A stretch of 64,000 bases of DNA from Pseudomonas sp. StFLB209 (GTDB lineage: Bacteria; Pseudomonadota; Gammaproteobacteria; Pseudomonadales; Pseudomonadaceae). Below the pieces are notes generated by a model. The model saw nothing but the letters and a program-made list of their open reading frames with translations, searched no databases and was not told the DNA's origin. A program made the translations under genes and the position numbers. The stretch lies in the NCBI RefSeq assembly GCF_000829415.1, contig NZ_AP014637.1:186001-250000 (forward strand). The letters run 5' to 3'. Below are positions 21,091 through 32,431 of this stretch, piece by piece. Each line of letters opens with the position of its first letter. Position 1 is the first letter of the stretch.

Positions 21091-21867
21091 TTACTTGCCG
21101 TAGATATCAAAATCGAAATACTTATCCTGAATGGCCTTGTATTTGCCATTGGCGCGGATGGCCGCGATAGCAGCGTTCAGACGCTCCAGGTTCTGCTTGT
21201 CGCCCTTGCGCACCGCAATGCCGATGCCTTCACCGAAGTATTTCGGGTCAGTGAAAGACGGACCGGTGAACGCATAGCCTTTGCCTGCGTCGGTTTTCAG
21301 GAAGCCGTCCTGCAGCAGGGTTGCGTCAGCCACGGTGCCGTCCAGCCGACCGGCGCCGATGTCCAGATAGATTTCGTTCTGCGAGCTGTACGGGGTCACG
21401 GCCACGCCTTTGGGCGCCAGCACTTCACGGGCGAAACGCTCGTGGATCGAGCCGCGCTGCACGCCAATGCGCTTGCCTTTGAGCTCTTCGAGGCTGTCGC
21501 TGACAGCAGTGCCGTCTTTCATGACCAGACGCGCAGGCGAGTTGTAGTACTTGCCGGTGAAGTCCACCGACTTCTTGCGGTCGTCAGTGATCGACATCGA
21601 CGACAGGATGGCGTCGATCTTGCGCACTTTCAGCGCCGGGATCAGGCCGTCGAACTCTTGCTCGACCCAGGTGCACTTGACCTTCATCTCTTCGCACAGG
21701 GCGTTGCCGATGTCATAGTCGAAGCCAACGATGTTGCCGTCGGCGGCCTTGGAAGCGAACGGAGGGTAAGCCGCTTCAATACCGATTTTCAGTGGTTTCT
21801 CATCGGCCAGAACCGGCTGGGCAAGCATGGACAACGCCAATGCGCCGAAAAGCACAAGCTTTTTCAT
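21091..21867 (-). CDS. aotJ: Arginine/ornithine-binding periplasmic protein
   Basis: A 258-residue SBP_bac_3 (LAO/HisJ-type) binding protein. Signal peptide [21 protein letters not shown] with cleavage before DEKPLKIG. Ligand-site blocks [43 protein letters not shown] and [13 protein letters not shown] are typical. ATG 21867 is chosen over the open frame 24 codons upstream because the signal peptide starts there. First gene of the aot-argR operon, with an ArgR half-site upstream. Confidence 0.95.
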   Translation of the reverse strand: MKKLVLFGALALSMLAQPVLADEKPLKIGIEAAYPPFASKAADGNIVGFDYDIGNALCEEMKVKCTWVEQEFDGLIPALKVRKIDAILSSMSITDDRKKSVDFTGKYYNSPARLVMKDGTAVSDSLEELKGKRIGVQRGSIHERFAREVLAPKGVAVTPYSSQNEIYLDIGAGRLDGTVADATLLQDGFLKTDAGKGYAFTGPSFTDPKYFGEGIGIAVRKGDKQNLERLNAAIAAIRANGKYKAIQDKYFDFDIYGK

Positions 21868-22015
21868 TCCTGAAACTCCATCGGTAAAACAATTAGGTGG
21901 CAGATTGAGCATAGAACCCAATGCACTGAGAAGCAGCAAATCTGCGACGCGCAGGCTTGAGGCCGAACAGCCGGCCTGGGCGAATGGCCGGGCATTTTAA
22001 CGGCAGGTGAAAAGT

Positions 22016-22036
22016 CGATATTTCTCTGAGGCGACA
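22016..22036 (-). promoter_or_regulatory. ArgR half-site upstream of aotJ
   Basis: Minus strand TGTCGC-N8-AA-N5, exact consensus match, about 150 bases before the aotJ start. A second, weaker partner (CTGCGC at 22059-22064 or 22083-22088) could complete the operator. Confidence 0.65.
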
Positions 22037-22138
22037 ACTAATTACAGAATCTTCAAAGGCGCAGAATGAGTGCATTGACAAAGCGCAGGATGATTGATCC
22101 AGATGATTTTCTGTGACTCACAGAAGTCTCGACCTAAC

Positions 22139-22218
22139 CGTAGGAGGGGCTTCAGCCCCGAAGCTCTCTATCCCCGAAGATTTAGCACAAGGCTTTCGCG
22201 GCTGAAGCCGCTCCTACG
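22139..22218. repeat. Pair of inverted REP elements
   Basis: CGTAGGAG (22139-22146) with its hairpin GGGGCTTCAGCCCC faces CGGCTGAAGCCGCTCCTACG (ending 22218) across about 40 bases. It lies between the divergent aotJ side and the acsA terminator. The rest of 21868-22296 holds no gene. Confidence 0.75.
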
Positions 22219-22242
22219 GGGTAATGCCGATCAGTGACCCGC

Positions 22243-22280
22243 AAAAAAACGCCCCGCCCGGTAATTCCGGGCGGGGCGTT
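22243..22280 (-). terminator. Rho-independent terminator of acsA
   Basis: A perfect 14-bp GC-rich stem (22248-22261 with 22267-22280), loop TAATT, followed by seven Ts on the minus strand, 16 bases past the acsA stop. Confidence 0.93.
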
Positions 22281-22296
22281 ATTTATATCGCGCGAA

Positions 22297-24252
<1,956 letters not shown>

Positions 24253-24575
24253 CTTGGTTACCTCGGTGGATAGTTGTTGTTGTATGGAACTGTTTTATCC
24301 CGCCACCGATTGTAGGGCCATTCGACGATGGTCTTACCGAAGCGGCCACCCCCGCCAAGACGCCCGGCCCTGAGGGCGACCCGCTGATTGTTGCAGTTTT
24401 GCCAAAAATGCTTAGCCGCCTGGCGCGTTTATTCCGGCGCACAGCACTTCTAGAATGGGCCCCGCCAACCGGCAAACAGCAGACAAATCCACACGCAGAC
24501 GGCTTGCCCATCGACCTGAAAACGGTCGATGCGCCCTCTCTCGCACTGGATTTCATTCTTACAGAAGGTTCACCA
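24253..24575. other. Intergenic region between acsA and the DUF2790 gene
   Basis: 323 bases between divergent genes, presumably holding both promoters. I could not identify a convincing promoter pair or operator, and the open frame at 24399 lacks a ribosome site. Confidence 0.5.
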
Positions 24576-24854
24576 ATGAAACGCTCAATCTGGATTCTGG
24601 CACTTTGCGGTCTCAGCACACTCGCCCTGGCTGATGATTCCGGAGCCCGAACAGCCAGCCAGACCGATTCGGCCACACCGGTGGTTGAAACCTACACCTA
24701 CGACATGCATCCGGATATCGCCCGGGTGATCTCGATCAGCCCGATGCCCAACGTTTGCGGTGTAGTGCCGGTGCGCATGACTTACCAAGACTCCCATGGC
24801 CAGCGGCACATCATGCGCTACCAAGTGCTGGCCTCCGGTTGCGGCAACAGCTGA
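24576..24854 (+). CDS. DUF2790-family exported protein
   Basis: A 92-residue protein with a signal peptide (MKRSIWILALCGLSTLALA, cleavage before DDSG) and a mature DUF2790 domain: TYTYDMHPDIARVISISP, then PNVCGVVPVRMTYQDS and QVLASGCGN. Two conserved Cys may form a disulfide in the periplasm. Small proteins of this family are multicopy in Pseudomonas and some respond to copper or stress; the role of this one is unknown. ATG 24576 follows AGAAGG and begins the signal peptide; the open frame upstream is not used. Confidence 0.85.
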   Translation: MKRSIWILALCGLSTLALADDSGARTASQTDSATPVVETYTYDMHPDIARVISISPMPNVCGVVPVRMTYQDSHGQRHIMRYQVLASGCGNS

Positions 24855-24986
24855 CCCGGTTGCTTCGGACAACAACAACAACAAGCGCCTTGCGCAACTG
24901 CCCGGCAAGGCGCGCTCGACCGCGCTGCAGGCAAGACCCGCCGAGGGCTATGCTATGGTTCTGGTTTGCACAACAGGAGCACCTCT

Positions 24987-25343
24987 ATGACCGCCCTGCA
25001 CGAACGCTCATGCCAGCCCTGTCACGGCAATGCCAGCCCGGTCAGTGATGACGACCTGAAAATCCTGCTGCCACAGCTGCCCGGCTGGCGCCTGGAAACC
25101 CGCGACGGGGTCCGCCAACTGGAAAAAACCTACGACTTCAAGAATTTCGCCAGTGCCCTGGCCTTTACCAACGCCATCGGTGCGCTGGCCGAAGCCGAGG
25201 ATCATCACCCGGCATTGCTGACTGAATGGGGCAAGGTCACCGTCACCTGGTGGACCCATGCAATTGGCGGGCTGCACGCCAATGACTTCATTCTGGCGGC
25301 CCGCACCGAAGGCGCGGCGCAGCAGGCGGAAGGGCGCAAATAG
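24987..25343 (+). CDS. phhB: 4a-hydroxytetrahydrobiopterin dehydratase (PhhB type)
   Basis: Recycles the pterin cofactor after phenylalanine hydroxylase by dehydrating the 4a-carbinolamine. The 118-residue protein has the PCD motif [21 protein letters not shown] with the paired catalytic His, and the usual [18 protein letters not shown]-terminus. ATG 24987 follows AGGAG. phhA and phhR, usually beside it, are not here, so the gene stands alone; it could also serve pterin recycling in general. Confidence 0.92.
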   Translation: MTALHERSCQPCHGNASPVSDDDLKILLPQLPGWRLETRDGVRQLEKTYDFKNFASALAFTNAIGALAEAEDHHPALLTEWGKVTVTWWTHAIGGLHANDFILAARTEGAAQQAEGRK

Positions 25344-25496
25344 CGGCTGTCTGCCAGCTTTTTTACCGACAGTGAAATCGGCTATTTGTTTCCAGGAGTA
25401 AACAAAAAAGTCTGTTTGTCATCTTCACTGCGCTATCCTGTCAGCGCTTTGTTAAGCACGGTTCTATCTGCAAACCCCTTGCGAGGAGCAATGACT

Positions 25497-25634
25497 ATGC
25501 ATGAAATCCCGAACTTCCCCTTCACAAGCACTCAGGAATCGGCTCAGTCGATCCTGGCCCAGCAGGAACTTGGCGTCATCGTCGAGCTGCCAACCACCCA
25601 GTCTGAAGACAGCCAACAGCCTGTCGAAGACTGA
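25497..25634 (+). CDS. Very small protein, 45 residues, unknown
   Basis: MHEIPNFPFTSTQESAQSIL... followed by an acidic tail ending SQQPVED. GAGGAG at 25482-25488 fits ATG 25497 better (8 bases) than ATG 25491 (2 bases). Composition is polar and acidic with no membrane part. A hairpin follows. No family recognised; codon use and a good ribosome site favour a real gene. Confidence 0.5.
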   Translation: MHEIPNFPFTSTQESAQSILAQQELGVIVELPTTQSEDSQQPVED

Positions 25635-25643
25635 AAGGTGACC

Positions 25644-25687
25644 ACAGGCGTATCGAAAACAGCGTTTGTTGTTTTCCATACGCCTGT
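25644..25687. repeat. Long imperfect inverted repeat between two small genes
   Basis: ACAGGCGTAT-C-GAAAAC (25644-25660) pairs with GTTTTC-C-ATACGCCTGT (25671-25687): 16 bp with one C-C mismatch and a 10-base loop. No T-run follows, so it is not a standard terminator; it could protect the upstream mRNA or bind a dimeric regulator. Confidence 0.7.
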
Positions 25688-25722
25688 CATGATTTCCCTC
25701 CCGCTGCTCAAAAGAAGTTCCC

Positions 25723-25902
25723 ATGACTGAATTCTCGCCAGCCCAGGCCGACGCACTGATCGGCACCGCCGAAAAAATGATCGAAATCTGGACGCGCCTG
25801 AGTCCGGAAAAGCAAAGCGCGTTGCTCAGCCGCTTCGGCACCAAAGAAAATGCCCTGGCCGCACTGGTCACCACTCGTTTGCTGTCGCCTGCCAATAGCT
25901 GA
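25723..25902 (+). CDS. Small conserved-looking protein, 59 residues
   Basis: MTEFSPAQADALIGTAEKMI..., then WTRLSPEKQSALLSRFGTKE and LAALVTTRLLSPANS. It reads as two or three amphipathic helices with an even amino-acid composition and strong third-position GC, which supports coding. A weak AGAAG ribosome site precedes ATG 25723. No function known; I believe similar short genes exist in other pseudomonads but could not check. Confidence 0.65.
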   Translation: MTEFSPAQADALIGTAEKMIEIWTRLSPEKQSALLSRFGTKENALAALVTTRLLSPANS

Positions 25903-26063
25903 CCTCTCTTTTCATCAGAACGGTGTCATCACTGCGCGCCCGTCGTTATGATGGAGGCCGATTGTAAGCTTGCTAAGGTTTTGCCCGGTTTTCTCAATCG
26001 GGCGCCATAACAACACCGGCTGGCGACAATCTTCATATTTCGCCCCCAGCCTTGCGACCTCTG

Positions 26064-27257
26064 ATGACCACGCTCAAGCAAACACCCCCACCAACACAAC
26101 TGCAGGTCACCCGGCAGGTTGTGTCAATCGTGATGTTCACCTTCATCGGCTACCTGTACATCGGCATTCCGCTGGCCGTGCTGCCCGGCTTTGTACATAA
26201 CGACCTGGGCTTTGGCACGGTGACTGCCGGGCTGGTGATCAGTGTGCAGTATCTGGCCACCCTGCTCAGCCGCCCCTGGGCCGGGCGGGTCATTGATAAC
26301 CTGGGCTGCAAAAAGGCCGTGCAGTATGGCCTGCTTGGCTGCGGCGTCAGCGGGGTGTTCATGCTGCTGGCGGTTGGCCTGCAAGACTGGCCATGGCTGA
26401 GCCTGGTCTGCCTGTTGGTGGGCCGGCTGATTCTAGGCAGTGCAGAGAGCCTGGTCGGCTCGGGGGCAATCGGCTGGGGAATTGGCCGGGTCGGAGCACA
26501 GCATACGGCCAAGGTGATTTCCTGGAACGGCATCGCCAGTTACGGCTCGCTGGCCATCGGCGCCCCGCTGGGGGTATGGATGGTCAACAGCTACGGGCTG
26601 GCCAGCATGGGCCTGAACCTGATTGTGCTGGGGTTCGTCAGCCAGCTGTTGGCCTGGAAAAAGCCTCCGGTGCCGATCGTCAGCGGCGAGCGTCTGCCGT
26701 TCATCCATGTCCTGGGCCGGGTATTTCCGCACGGTATGGGCCTGGCACTGGGGTCGATCGGTTTTGGCACCATCGCCACCTTCATCACCTTGTATTACGC
26801 CAGCAACCAGTGGCCCAACGCAGCGTTGTGCCTGAGCCTGTTCGGCGCCTGCTTTATCATCGCGCGGCTGATCTTCGGCAACCTCATCAACCGCCTGGGC
26901 GGCTTTCGTGTGGCCATCGTCTGCCTGAGCGTCGAGACCTGCGGATTGCTACTGCTATGGCTGGCCCAATCGCCGGAACTGGCCCTGACAGGCGCGGCGT
27001 TGACCGGTTTTGGCTTCTCGCTGGTATTCCCGGCGCTGGGCGTCGAAGCGGTGAATCTGGTACCGGCCTCCAGCCGCGGCGCAGCGGTGGGTGCCTATTC
27101 GCTGTTCATCGACCTATCGCTGGGCATCACCGGGCCGCTGGCCGGCGCCATTGCCGCCGGGTTCGGCTTTGTATCAATCTTTCTGTTCGCCGCCCTGGCT
27201 GCACTGGCGGGGTTGTTGCTCAGTATCTGGCTGTATAGACGCAGCCGGGTTCAATAG
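26064..27257 (+). CDS. MFS transporter (YhhS/YfcJ type)
   Basis: 397-residue inner-membrane permease with twelve predicted helices. The loop between helices 2 and 3 has the MFS motif [17 protein letters not shown], and the arrangement [21 protein letters not shown] in the N-half matches the YhhS/YfcJ drug-efflux-like subfamily. Substrate unknown. The frame is open from TTG 26052; ATG 26064 is preferred though no good ribosome site is seen. Its last 7 bases overlap the convergent arfB gene. Confidence 0.85.
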   Translation: MTTLKQTPPPTQLQVTRQVVSIVMFTFIGYLYIGIPLAVLPGFVHNDLGFGTVTAGLVISVQYLATLLSRPWAGRVIDNLGCKKAVQYGLLGCGVSGVFMLLAVGLQDWPWLSLVCLLVGRLILGSAESLVGSGAIGWGIGRVGAQHTAKVISWNGIASYGSLAIGAPLGVWMVNSYGLASMGLNLIVLGFVSQLLAWKKPPVPIVSGERLPFIHVLGRVFPHGMGLALGSIGFGTIATFITLYYASNQWPNAALCLSLFGACFIIARLIFGNLINRLGGFRVAIVCLSVETCGLLLLWLAQSPELALTGAALTGFGFSLVFPALGVEAVNLVPASSRGAAVGAYSLFIDLSLGITGPLAGAIAAGFGFVSIFLFAALAALAGLLLSIWLYRRSRVQ

Positions 27258-27664
27258 TCGACCTTGCCCCGCCCCGACTTGATCGAACTGCGCTTGGTCT
27301 TGGACTCCAGGCGGCGCTTTTGCGAACCGAGGGTCGGCTTGGTCGGGCGGCGCTTCTTCTCGACCTTGGTGACGCTGACGATCAGCTCAGTCAGGCGCAA
27401 CAGCGCGTCGCTGCGGTTCTGCTCCTGGGTGCGATACTGCTGGGCCTTGATGATGATCACTCCGTCAGCCGTGATGCGGCTGTCGCGCAGGGCCAGCAGG
27501 CGCTCCTTATAGAACTCGGGCAGTGACGAAGCCTTGATATCGAAGCGCAGGTGGATCGCGCTGGAGACCTTGTTGACGTTCTGCCCACCGGCGCCCTGGG
27601 CGCGAATCGCCGACCATTCGATTTCGCAATCAGGCAGGTGAACGTTGCTGGAGATAATCAACAT
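27251..27664 (-). CDS. arfB: Alternative ribosome-rescue factor ArfB (YaeJ)
   Basis: A 137-residue peptidyl-tRNA hydrolase that frees ribosomes stalled at mRNA ends. It has the class I release-factor catalytic motif in [21 protein letters not shown] (Gly-Gly-Gln) and the basic C-terminal tail ([20 protein letters not shown]) that enters the empty mRNA channel. It is convergent with the MFS gene and 43 bases from aroP's stop. Confidence 0.95.
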   Translation of the reverse strand: MLIISSNVHLPDCEIEWSAIRAQGAGGQNVNKVSSAIHLRFDIKASSLPEFYKERLLALRDSRITADGVIIIKAQQYRTQEQNRSDALLRLTELIVSVTKVEKKRRPTKPTLGSQKRRLESKTKRSSIKSGRGKVDY

Positions 27665-27707
27665 AGCGCCTCCGTGGGCCTGCCATGAGCCAGGCCCGAA
27701 TCGCCGC

Positions 27708-29102
27708 TCAGGCCTTGATAGCCGCCTTGAGCGACTTGAGCAAGTAGAACAGCCACATCGCCGCCAGCCACAACGGAATGGCGAACACCGAATTACGGAT
27801 GCCGGGAATCAACAGCATGATGCCCAGGATCAGCACCACGAAACCCAGGCACAGGTAGTTGCCCAGCGGATACCAGAGCGCCTTGAATGCCGGAACCTGG
27901 CCGGTGCGTTGCAGATGCTGGCGGAATTTCAGGTGCGAGTAACTGATCATCGCCCAGTTGATCACCAAGGTCGCGACCACCAGTGACATCAACAGCTCCA
28001 GCGCCTCGCCGGGCATGAAATAGTTGATCAATACCGCCATGACCGTCACCGCTGCCGAGAGCAGGATGGCCCGTACCGGCACACCGCGGCGGTCGACCTG
28101 CGCCAGGCTGCGCGGCGCGTCACCCTGCTCAGCCATGCCCACCAACATTCGGCTGTTGCAGTAGGTGCCACTGTTGTACACCGACAGCGCTGCCGTCAGG
28201 ACCACGAAGTTGAGCAGGTGCGCGGCGGTGTCGCTGCCGAGCATGGAGAACACCTGAACGAACGGGCTGCCACTGTAGGAATCGCCCGAAGCATTGAGGC
28301 TGCCTAGCAGGGTGTCCCACGGGGTCAGCGACAACAGCACTACCAACGCACCGATATAGAAAATCAGGATGCGGTAGATGACTTGGTTGATGGCCTTGGG
28401 AATCACGGTTTTCGGCTGGTCCGCCTCGGCGGCGGTGAAACCGAGCATTTCCAGCCCGCCAAAGGAAAACATGATGAACGCCAGGGCCATCACCAGACCG
28501 CCCAGCCCGTTGGGGAAGAAGCCGCCATGCTCCCACAGGTTGCTGACCGAGGCCTGCGGGCCGCCCTTGCCGCTGACCAACAGGTAGCTGCCCAGCGCAA
28601 TCATGGCGATGATCGCCAGCACCTTGATGATCGCGAACCAGAACTCGGTTTCGCCGAACACTTTGACGTTGGTCAGATTGATGGCGTTGATCAGCACAAA
28701 GAACACTGCGGCCGTGACCCAGCTCGGGATCTCCGGCCACCAGTAATGCACGTACTTGCCGACCGCGGTCAGCTCCGACATGCCGACCAGGATATACAGC
28801 AACCAGCAGTTCCAGCCCGACAGAAAGCCGGCAAAACCGCCCCAGTAGTTATGCGCAAAATGGCTGAACGAGCCGGCCACCGGCTCCTCGACAATCATCT
28901 CGCCCAATTGGCGCATGATCAGAAAGGCAATGAACCCACACAGGGCGTAGCCGAGAATCATCGACGGACCGGCGGACTTCAATACCCCGGCCGAACCCAG
29001 GAACAAGCCGGTGCCCACCGCACCGCCCAGGGCGATCAACTGGATATGCCGATTCTTGAGCTTGCGTTGCAGCCCGCTCGGCTGTACGTCAGTTGCACTC
29101 AT
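27708..29102 (-). CDS. aroP: Aromatic amino acid permease, AroP-like
   Basis: A 464-residue APC-superfamily permease, twelve helices. It is very close to E. coli AroP across the whole length: [24 protein letters not shown], the consensus [33 protein letters not shown], and [22 protein letters not shown]. Likely imports phenylalanine, tyrosine and tryptophan by proton symport. A related permease for other amino acids is possible since specificity is hard to read. Confidence 0.85.
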   Translation of the reverse strand: MSATDVQPSGLQRKLKNRHIQLIALGGAVGTGLFLGSAGVLKSAGPSMILGYALCGFIAFLIMRQLGEMIVEEPVAGSFSHFAHNYWGGFAGFLSGWNCWLLYILVGMSELTAVGKYVHYWWPEIPSWVTAAVFFVLINAINLTNVKVFGETEFWFAIIKVLAIIAMIALGSYLLVSGKGGPQASVSNLWEHGGFFPNGLGGLVMALAFIMFSFGGLEMLGFTAAEADQPKTVIPKAINQVIYRILIFYIGALVVLLSLTPWDTLLGSLNASGDSYSGSPFVQVFSMLGSDTAAHLLNFVVLTAALSVYNSGTYCNSRMLVGMAEQGDAPRSLAQVDRRGVPVRAILLSAAVTVMAVLINYFMPGEALELLMSLVVATLVINWAMISYSHLKFRQHLQRTGQVPAFKALWYPLGNYLCLGFVVLILGIMLLIPGIRNSVFAIPLWLAAMWLFYLLKSLKAAIKA

Positions 29103-29138
29103 TGAAAACTACCCGATCTTTATCTTTGACTGAAATGA

Positions 29139-29164
29139 CAAACGCCGGTCGAAACCGGCGTTTG
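29139..29164 (-). terminator. Hairpin after rluB
   Basis: CAAACGCCGGT (29139-29149) pairs perfectly with ACCGGCGTTTG (29154-29164), loop CGAA, 17 bases past the rluB stop. The T-run is poor, so termination strength is uncertain. Confidence 0.65.
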
Positions 29165-29181
29165 CTTGAGGCTCAAGAGCC

Positions 29182-30312
29182 TTACTGGGGCTTGCGGCCC
29201 GGACCACGACGCGGCGCATCGTCACCCGACGGGCGCTTGCCGGCCGGCTTGCCCGGACGCTGACGGACGTCCGATGGCCGCTCGGCCACCGGCGTGGCAC
29301 GACCACGACCGCCGCTGCGCGAATCGCCCGGCTTGCCAGACAGGTTCGGCCGCGCACGCTCTTCGGTCTTCGGCGCACGTGGCGCACGCTCGCTGCTGGC
29401 CGGGGCATCGGCCGCAGCCGCCGGACGCAGGTTGCGCACCCGCTCGCCCTTGCCCAATGGACGCGAAGACTGGCGCTGCAGGCGCTCCATTTTCTCGCGG
29501 CTCTTGCCACTCATCACCGGCATGGCGACCGGTTTGAGGCCGACTTCTGCCGCCAGGATGTCGACTTCCTGCTGGCTCATTTCGCGCCAGCGGCCCATCG
29601 GCAGGTCGGAATTGAGGAACACCGGTCCGTAACGCACCCGCTTCAGACGGCTGACCACCAGACCTTGGGATTCCCACAGACGACGCACTTCACGGTTACG
29701 ACCTTCCATCACCACGCAGTGATACCAGTGGTTGAAGCCTTCGCCGCCCGGAGCTTTCTGCACGTCGGTGAAACGCGCCGGGCCGTCTTCGAGGATCACC
29801 CCGTTCTTCAGGCGCAGCAGCATGTCATCGTCCACTTCGCCACGTACACGTACCGCGTATTCGCGGTCCATCTCGTAGGAGGGGTGCATCAGCCGGTTGG
29901 CCAGCTCACCGTCAGTGGTGAACATCAGCAGCCCGGTGGTATTGATGTCGAGACGGCCGATGTTGACCCAGCGGCCTTCTTTGGGACGCGGCAGGCGGTC
30001 GAATACGGTCGGCCGGCCTTCAGGGTCGTCGCGGGTGCAGATTTCACCGTCCGGCTTGTTGTACATGATGACCCGGCGCACGTTCTCGCGGGACTCTTCG
30101 CGCTTGACCAGTTGCCCGTCGACACTGATCGCATCATGCAGGTCAACACGCTGGCCGAGGCTGGCGACAACGCCATTGACCTTGATCCGGCCCTGGCCGA
30201 TCCAGGCTTCGACGTCGCGGCGCGAGCCCACGCCAATACGCGCCAGAACCTTCTGCAGTTTTTCGCCTGCGGGTTTTTCGGCCTGTTCGTCTTGCAGTTC
30301 TTTTTCACTCAT
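29182..30312 (-). CDS. rluB: 23S rRNA pseudouridine(2605) synthase
   Basis: Modifies U2605 of 23S rRNA. The 376-residue protein has an N-terminal S4 RNA-binding domain (EKLQKVLARIGVGSRRDVEAWI), the RsuA/RluB catalytic motif VNIGRLDINTTGLLMFTTDG with the catalytic Asp, and NREVRRLWESQGL. The last 120 residues are a low-complexity Arg/Lys/Pro/Ser tail, longer than in many relatives and likely disordered, RNA-binding. Confidence 0.95.
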   Translation of the reverse strand: MSEKELQDEQAEKPAGEKLQKVLARIGVGSRRDVEAWIGQGRIKVNGVVASLGQRVDLHDAISVDGQLVKREESRENVRRVIMYNKPDGEICTRDDPEGRPTVFDRLPRPKEGRWVNIGRLDINTTGLLMFTTDGELANRLMHPSYEMDREYAVRVRGEVDDDMLLRLKNGVILEDGPARFTDVQKAPGGEGFNHWYHCVVMEGRNREVRRLWESQGLVVSRLKRVRYGPVFLNSDLPMGRWREMSQQEVDILAAEVGLKPVAMPVMSGKSREKMERLQRQSSRPLGKGERVRNLRPAAAADAPASSERAPRAPKTEERARPNLSGKPGDSRSGGRGRATPVAERPSDVRQRPGKPAGKRPSGDDAPRRGPGRKPQ

Positions 30313-30509
30313 CTGGGCACCTCCCGGTGTGTCGAATCAGGGTTCACCGAGGACCGGCAAAGCCTGTTGCCCGGCGGGCAGTGTGTGCCGCGCCCTGGCG
30401 AAATTCAAGAATCGTCTGGCCCTGGGTCGGTTGCCATCGGGCAATCACCGCGTTGCCGGGTCAGAGGGGCGCGAATCATACGCGCTTGTGGCTGGTTACG
30501 CACCCATGG

Positions 30510-30701
30510 TTATTTCTTTTTCCGCCGACCGGCGCCTTTGAGGGTACTCATGCGCTTTTTGGCCAGGCTCAGAATCTCGCTGCGCTGATCCTTGTCGAGC
30601 TTCTTCCAGGCCTTGATTTCTTTCTTGCTGCGGCCACAGCCGAGGCAGATATCAGCATCGAACTTGCACAGGCTGATGCACGGATTCTTGCTTGAACTCA
30701 T
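30510..30701 (-). CDS. DUF1289 small cysteine-rich protein
   Basis: 63 residues with the family pattern NPCISLCKFDADICLGCGRSK: four Cys spaced as in a metal-binding knuckle, then a Lys/Arg-rich helix ending GRRKKK. GAGG five bases before ATG 30701 decides the start; the open frame upstream is not family-like. Often found near rluB/scp genes in pseudomonads. Function unknown. Confidence 0.85.
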   Translation of the reverse strand: MSSSKNPCISLCKFDADICLGCGRSKKEIKAWKKLDKDQRSEILSLAKKRMSTLKGAGRRKKK

Positions 30702-30745
30702 TAATACCTCGGCTAGGGGAATGTCTGCAGCAGGGGCCGGGCGGC

Positions 30746-30812
30746 GATCCGCTTCAGCCCGAAGCCAAGCCCCCTTTCGCAACTAAAGCGGCTCCTACAA
30801 GCGATCGCGGTG
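30746..30812. repeat. REP-like sequences between the DUF1289 gene and scpB
   Basis: GGCGATCCGCTTCAGCCCGAAG and, opposed to it, AAGCGGCTCCTACAAGCGATCG: the two halves of a REP pair with the CTCCTAC head. Confidence 0.6.
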
Positions 30813-30817
30813 GGGTA

Positions 30818-31615
30818 TCAAGCCGGTTTTTCCAGCTCGGCCTCGTCGTCTTCCTGGTCCTCGATCGCCGCCTGGGGTTGCTCGCGCAGCAGGTCATCGA
30901 AGTCGGTTTTGAGCCCCTGCTCCATATCGTCGAGTTCCAGCAGCAGGGTGCGAAAGCTGGTTTCCTCTTTCGGCGCGGTGTCGCCGTCGCCGACCTCTTC
31001 GCCTTCAAAGCTGGCATCGGCCAATGCCTGAAGGTGCGCCGGCACCGGTGCGTCGTCGATGTCCAGCAGCGGCTCGGGCTCCATTTCGCGCAAGTCGGCC
31101 AGCGGTGGCAGGTCTTCCAGGCTTTTAAGGTTGAAGTAATCGAGAAACGCTTTGGTGGTGGCCAGCATCGCCGGGCGACCCGGTACGTCGCGGTAGCCGA
31201 CGATGCGTATCCACTCGCGCTCCAGCAAGGTCTTGATGATCTGGCTGTTGACCGTCACGCCGCGTACATCTTCGATCTCGCCACGGGTGATCGGCTGGCG
31301 ATAGGCAATCAGCGCCAGGGTTTCCAGCATCGCCCGCGAGTAACGCTGAGGGCGCTCCTCCCACAGCCGACCGACCCACGGCGCATAGCGCTCGCGGATC
31401 TGCAAGCGGTAACCGGAGGCCACTTCCTTGAGCTCGAAAGCACGGCCTTCGCACGACTTGCCCAGCAGTTGCAGGGCCTTCTTGAAGACCGGCGGCTCCG
31501 GGCGCTCAGCCTCTTCGAACAGCTCGTACAGACGCTCCAGAGGCTGCGGCTTGCCAGAGGCCAGCAGAAAAGCTTCCAGCAAGGGCGCCAGGTCGCGGGG
31601 TTCATTGAGGTTCAT
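30818..31615 (-). CDS. scpB: Segregation and condensation protein B
   Basis: 265 residues, winged-helix kleisin partner. Conserved YSRAMLETLALIAYRQPITRGEIEDVRGV and TLLEREWIRIVGYRDVPGRPAMLATTKAFLDYF are clear. It binds ScpA in the condensin-like complex that compacts the chromosome. C-terminal 70 residues are a very acidic tail, longer than in E. coli-type or Bacillus proteins. It starts 12 bases after scpA. Confidence 0.94.
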   Translation of the reverse strand: MNLNEPRDLAPLLEAFLLASGKPQPLERLYELFEEAERPEPPVFKKALQLLGKSCEGRAFELKEVASGYRLQIRERYAPWVGRLWEERPQRYSRAMLETLALIAYRQPITRGEIEDVRGVTVNSQIIKTLLEREWIRIVGYRDVPGRPAMLATTKAFLDYFNLKSLEDLPPLADLREMEPEPLLDIDDAPVPAHLQALADASFEGEEVGDGDTAPKEETSFRTLLLELDDMEQGLKTDFDDLLREQPQAAIEDQEDDEAELEKPA

Positions 31616-31627
31616 GGCAGGTTTGCT

Positions 31628-32431
31628 CTATTCGGCTCGGGCGCGCACGTGGATGGCGGTAAAGGGTTCATTCTGCACCAGTTCGACCAGCGACTCCTTG
31701 ACCAGCTCCAGCACGGCCATGAAGGTCACCACCACGCCCAACCGCCCTTCTTCGGCGCTGAACAGCTCGATAAAGGGCACAAACCCGCCGCCTTTAAGGC
31801 GTTCAAGCACGTCGCTCATGCGCTCGCGGGTCGACAGGGTTTCGCGACTGATCTGGTGGCTTTCGAACATGTCGGCACGGCGCAGCACCTCGGCCATCGA
31901 CATCAGCACCTCTTCGATACTGACCTCGGCCAGCAGCTTGCGCGCCCGGGCCTCGGGTGCCTCAAGGCGCGGCACAATGATGTCGCGACCGACCCGGCTC
32001 AATTGATCGATGCCCTCGGCGGCATTTTTAAAGCGTTCATACTCTTGCAGACGACGGATCAGTTCGGCACGCGGGTCGTCTTCTTCGGCTTCGACGGCCT
32101 CGGAACGCGGCAGCAGCATGCGCGACTTGATCTCGGCAAGCATGGCGGCCATGACCAGATACTCGGCGGCAAGCTCCAGGCGCACGCTTTTCATCAACTC
32201 GACATAGCCCATGTACTGCTTGGTGATTTCCGCCACCGGGATATCGAGAATGTCGACGTTCTGCTTGCGGATCAGGTACAGCAACAGGTCGAGCGGCCCT
32301 TCGAACGCTTCGAGGAAAACCTCCAGCGCATCCGGCGGAATGTACAGGTCCAGCGGCAACTGGGTGAACGGCTGGCCATAGACCCGCGCCAGCTGTTGAT
32401 CAAGTTGCGCCGGGCCGTCGAGTTCGCTCAT
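31628..32431 (-). CDS. scpA: Segregation and condensation protein A
   Basis: A 267-residue kleisin. FEGPLDLLLYLIRKQNVDILDIPV (about residues 43-66) is the SMC-neck-binding start; EYLVMAAMLAEIKSRMLLP and the C-terminal winged helix FIELFSAEEGRLGVVVTFMAVLEL are typical. About 40 extra N-terminal residues precede the core, as in Pseudomonas homologues. Its start overlaps the yciO stop by one base, so the two are co-translated. Confidence 0.94.
   Translation of the reverse strand: MSELDGPAQLDQQLARVYGQPFTQLPLDLYIPPDALEVFLEAFEGPLDLLLYLIRKQNVDILDIPVAEITKQYMGYVELMKSVRLELAAEYLVMAAMLAEIKSRMLLPRSEAVEAEEDDPRAELIRRLQEYERFKNAAEGIDQLSRVGRDIIVPRLEAPEARARKLLAEVSIEEVLMSMAEVLRRADMFESHQISRETLSTRERMSDVLERLKGGGFVPFIELFSAEEGRLGVVVTFMAVLELVKESLVELVQNEPFTAIHVRARAE

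Noticed and set aside
24399..24575. Longer N-terminus for the DUF2790 protein
   Set aside because: Would bury the signal peptide behind 59 unrelated residues; the ATG at 24576 has its own ribosome site.
28129..28740. 203-codon open frame on the same strand within aroP
   Set aside because: Alternate-frame shadow with Arg/Gly/His-rich composition; aroP is well supported.
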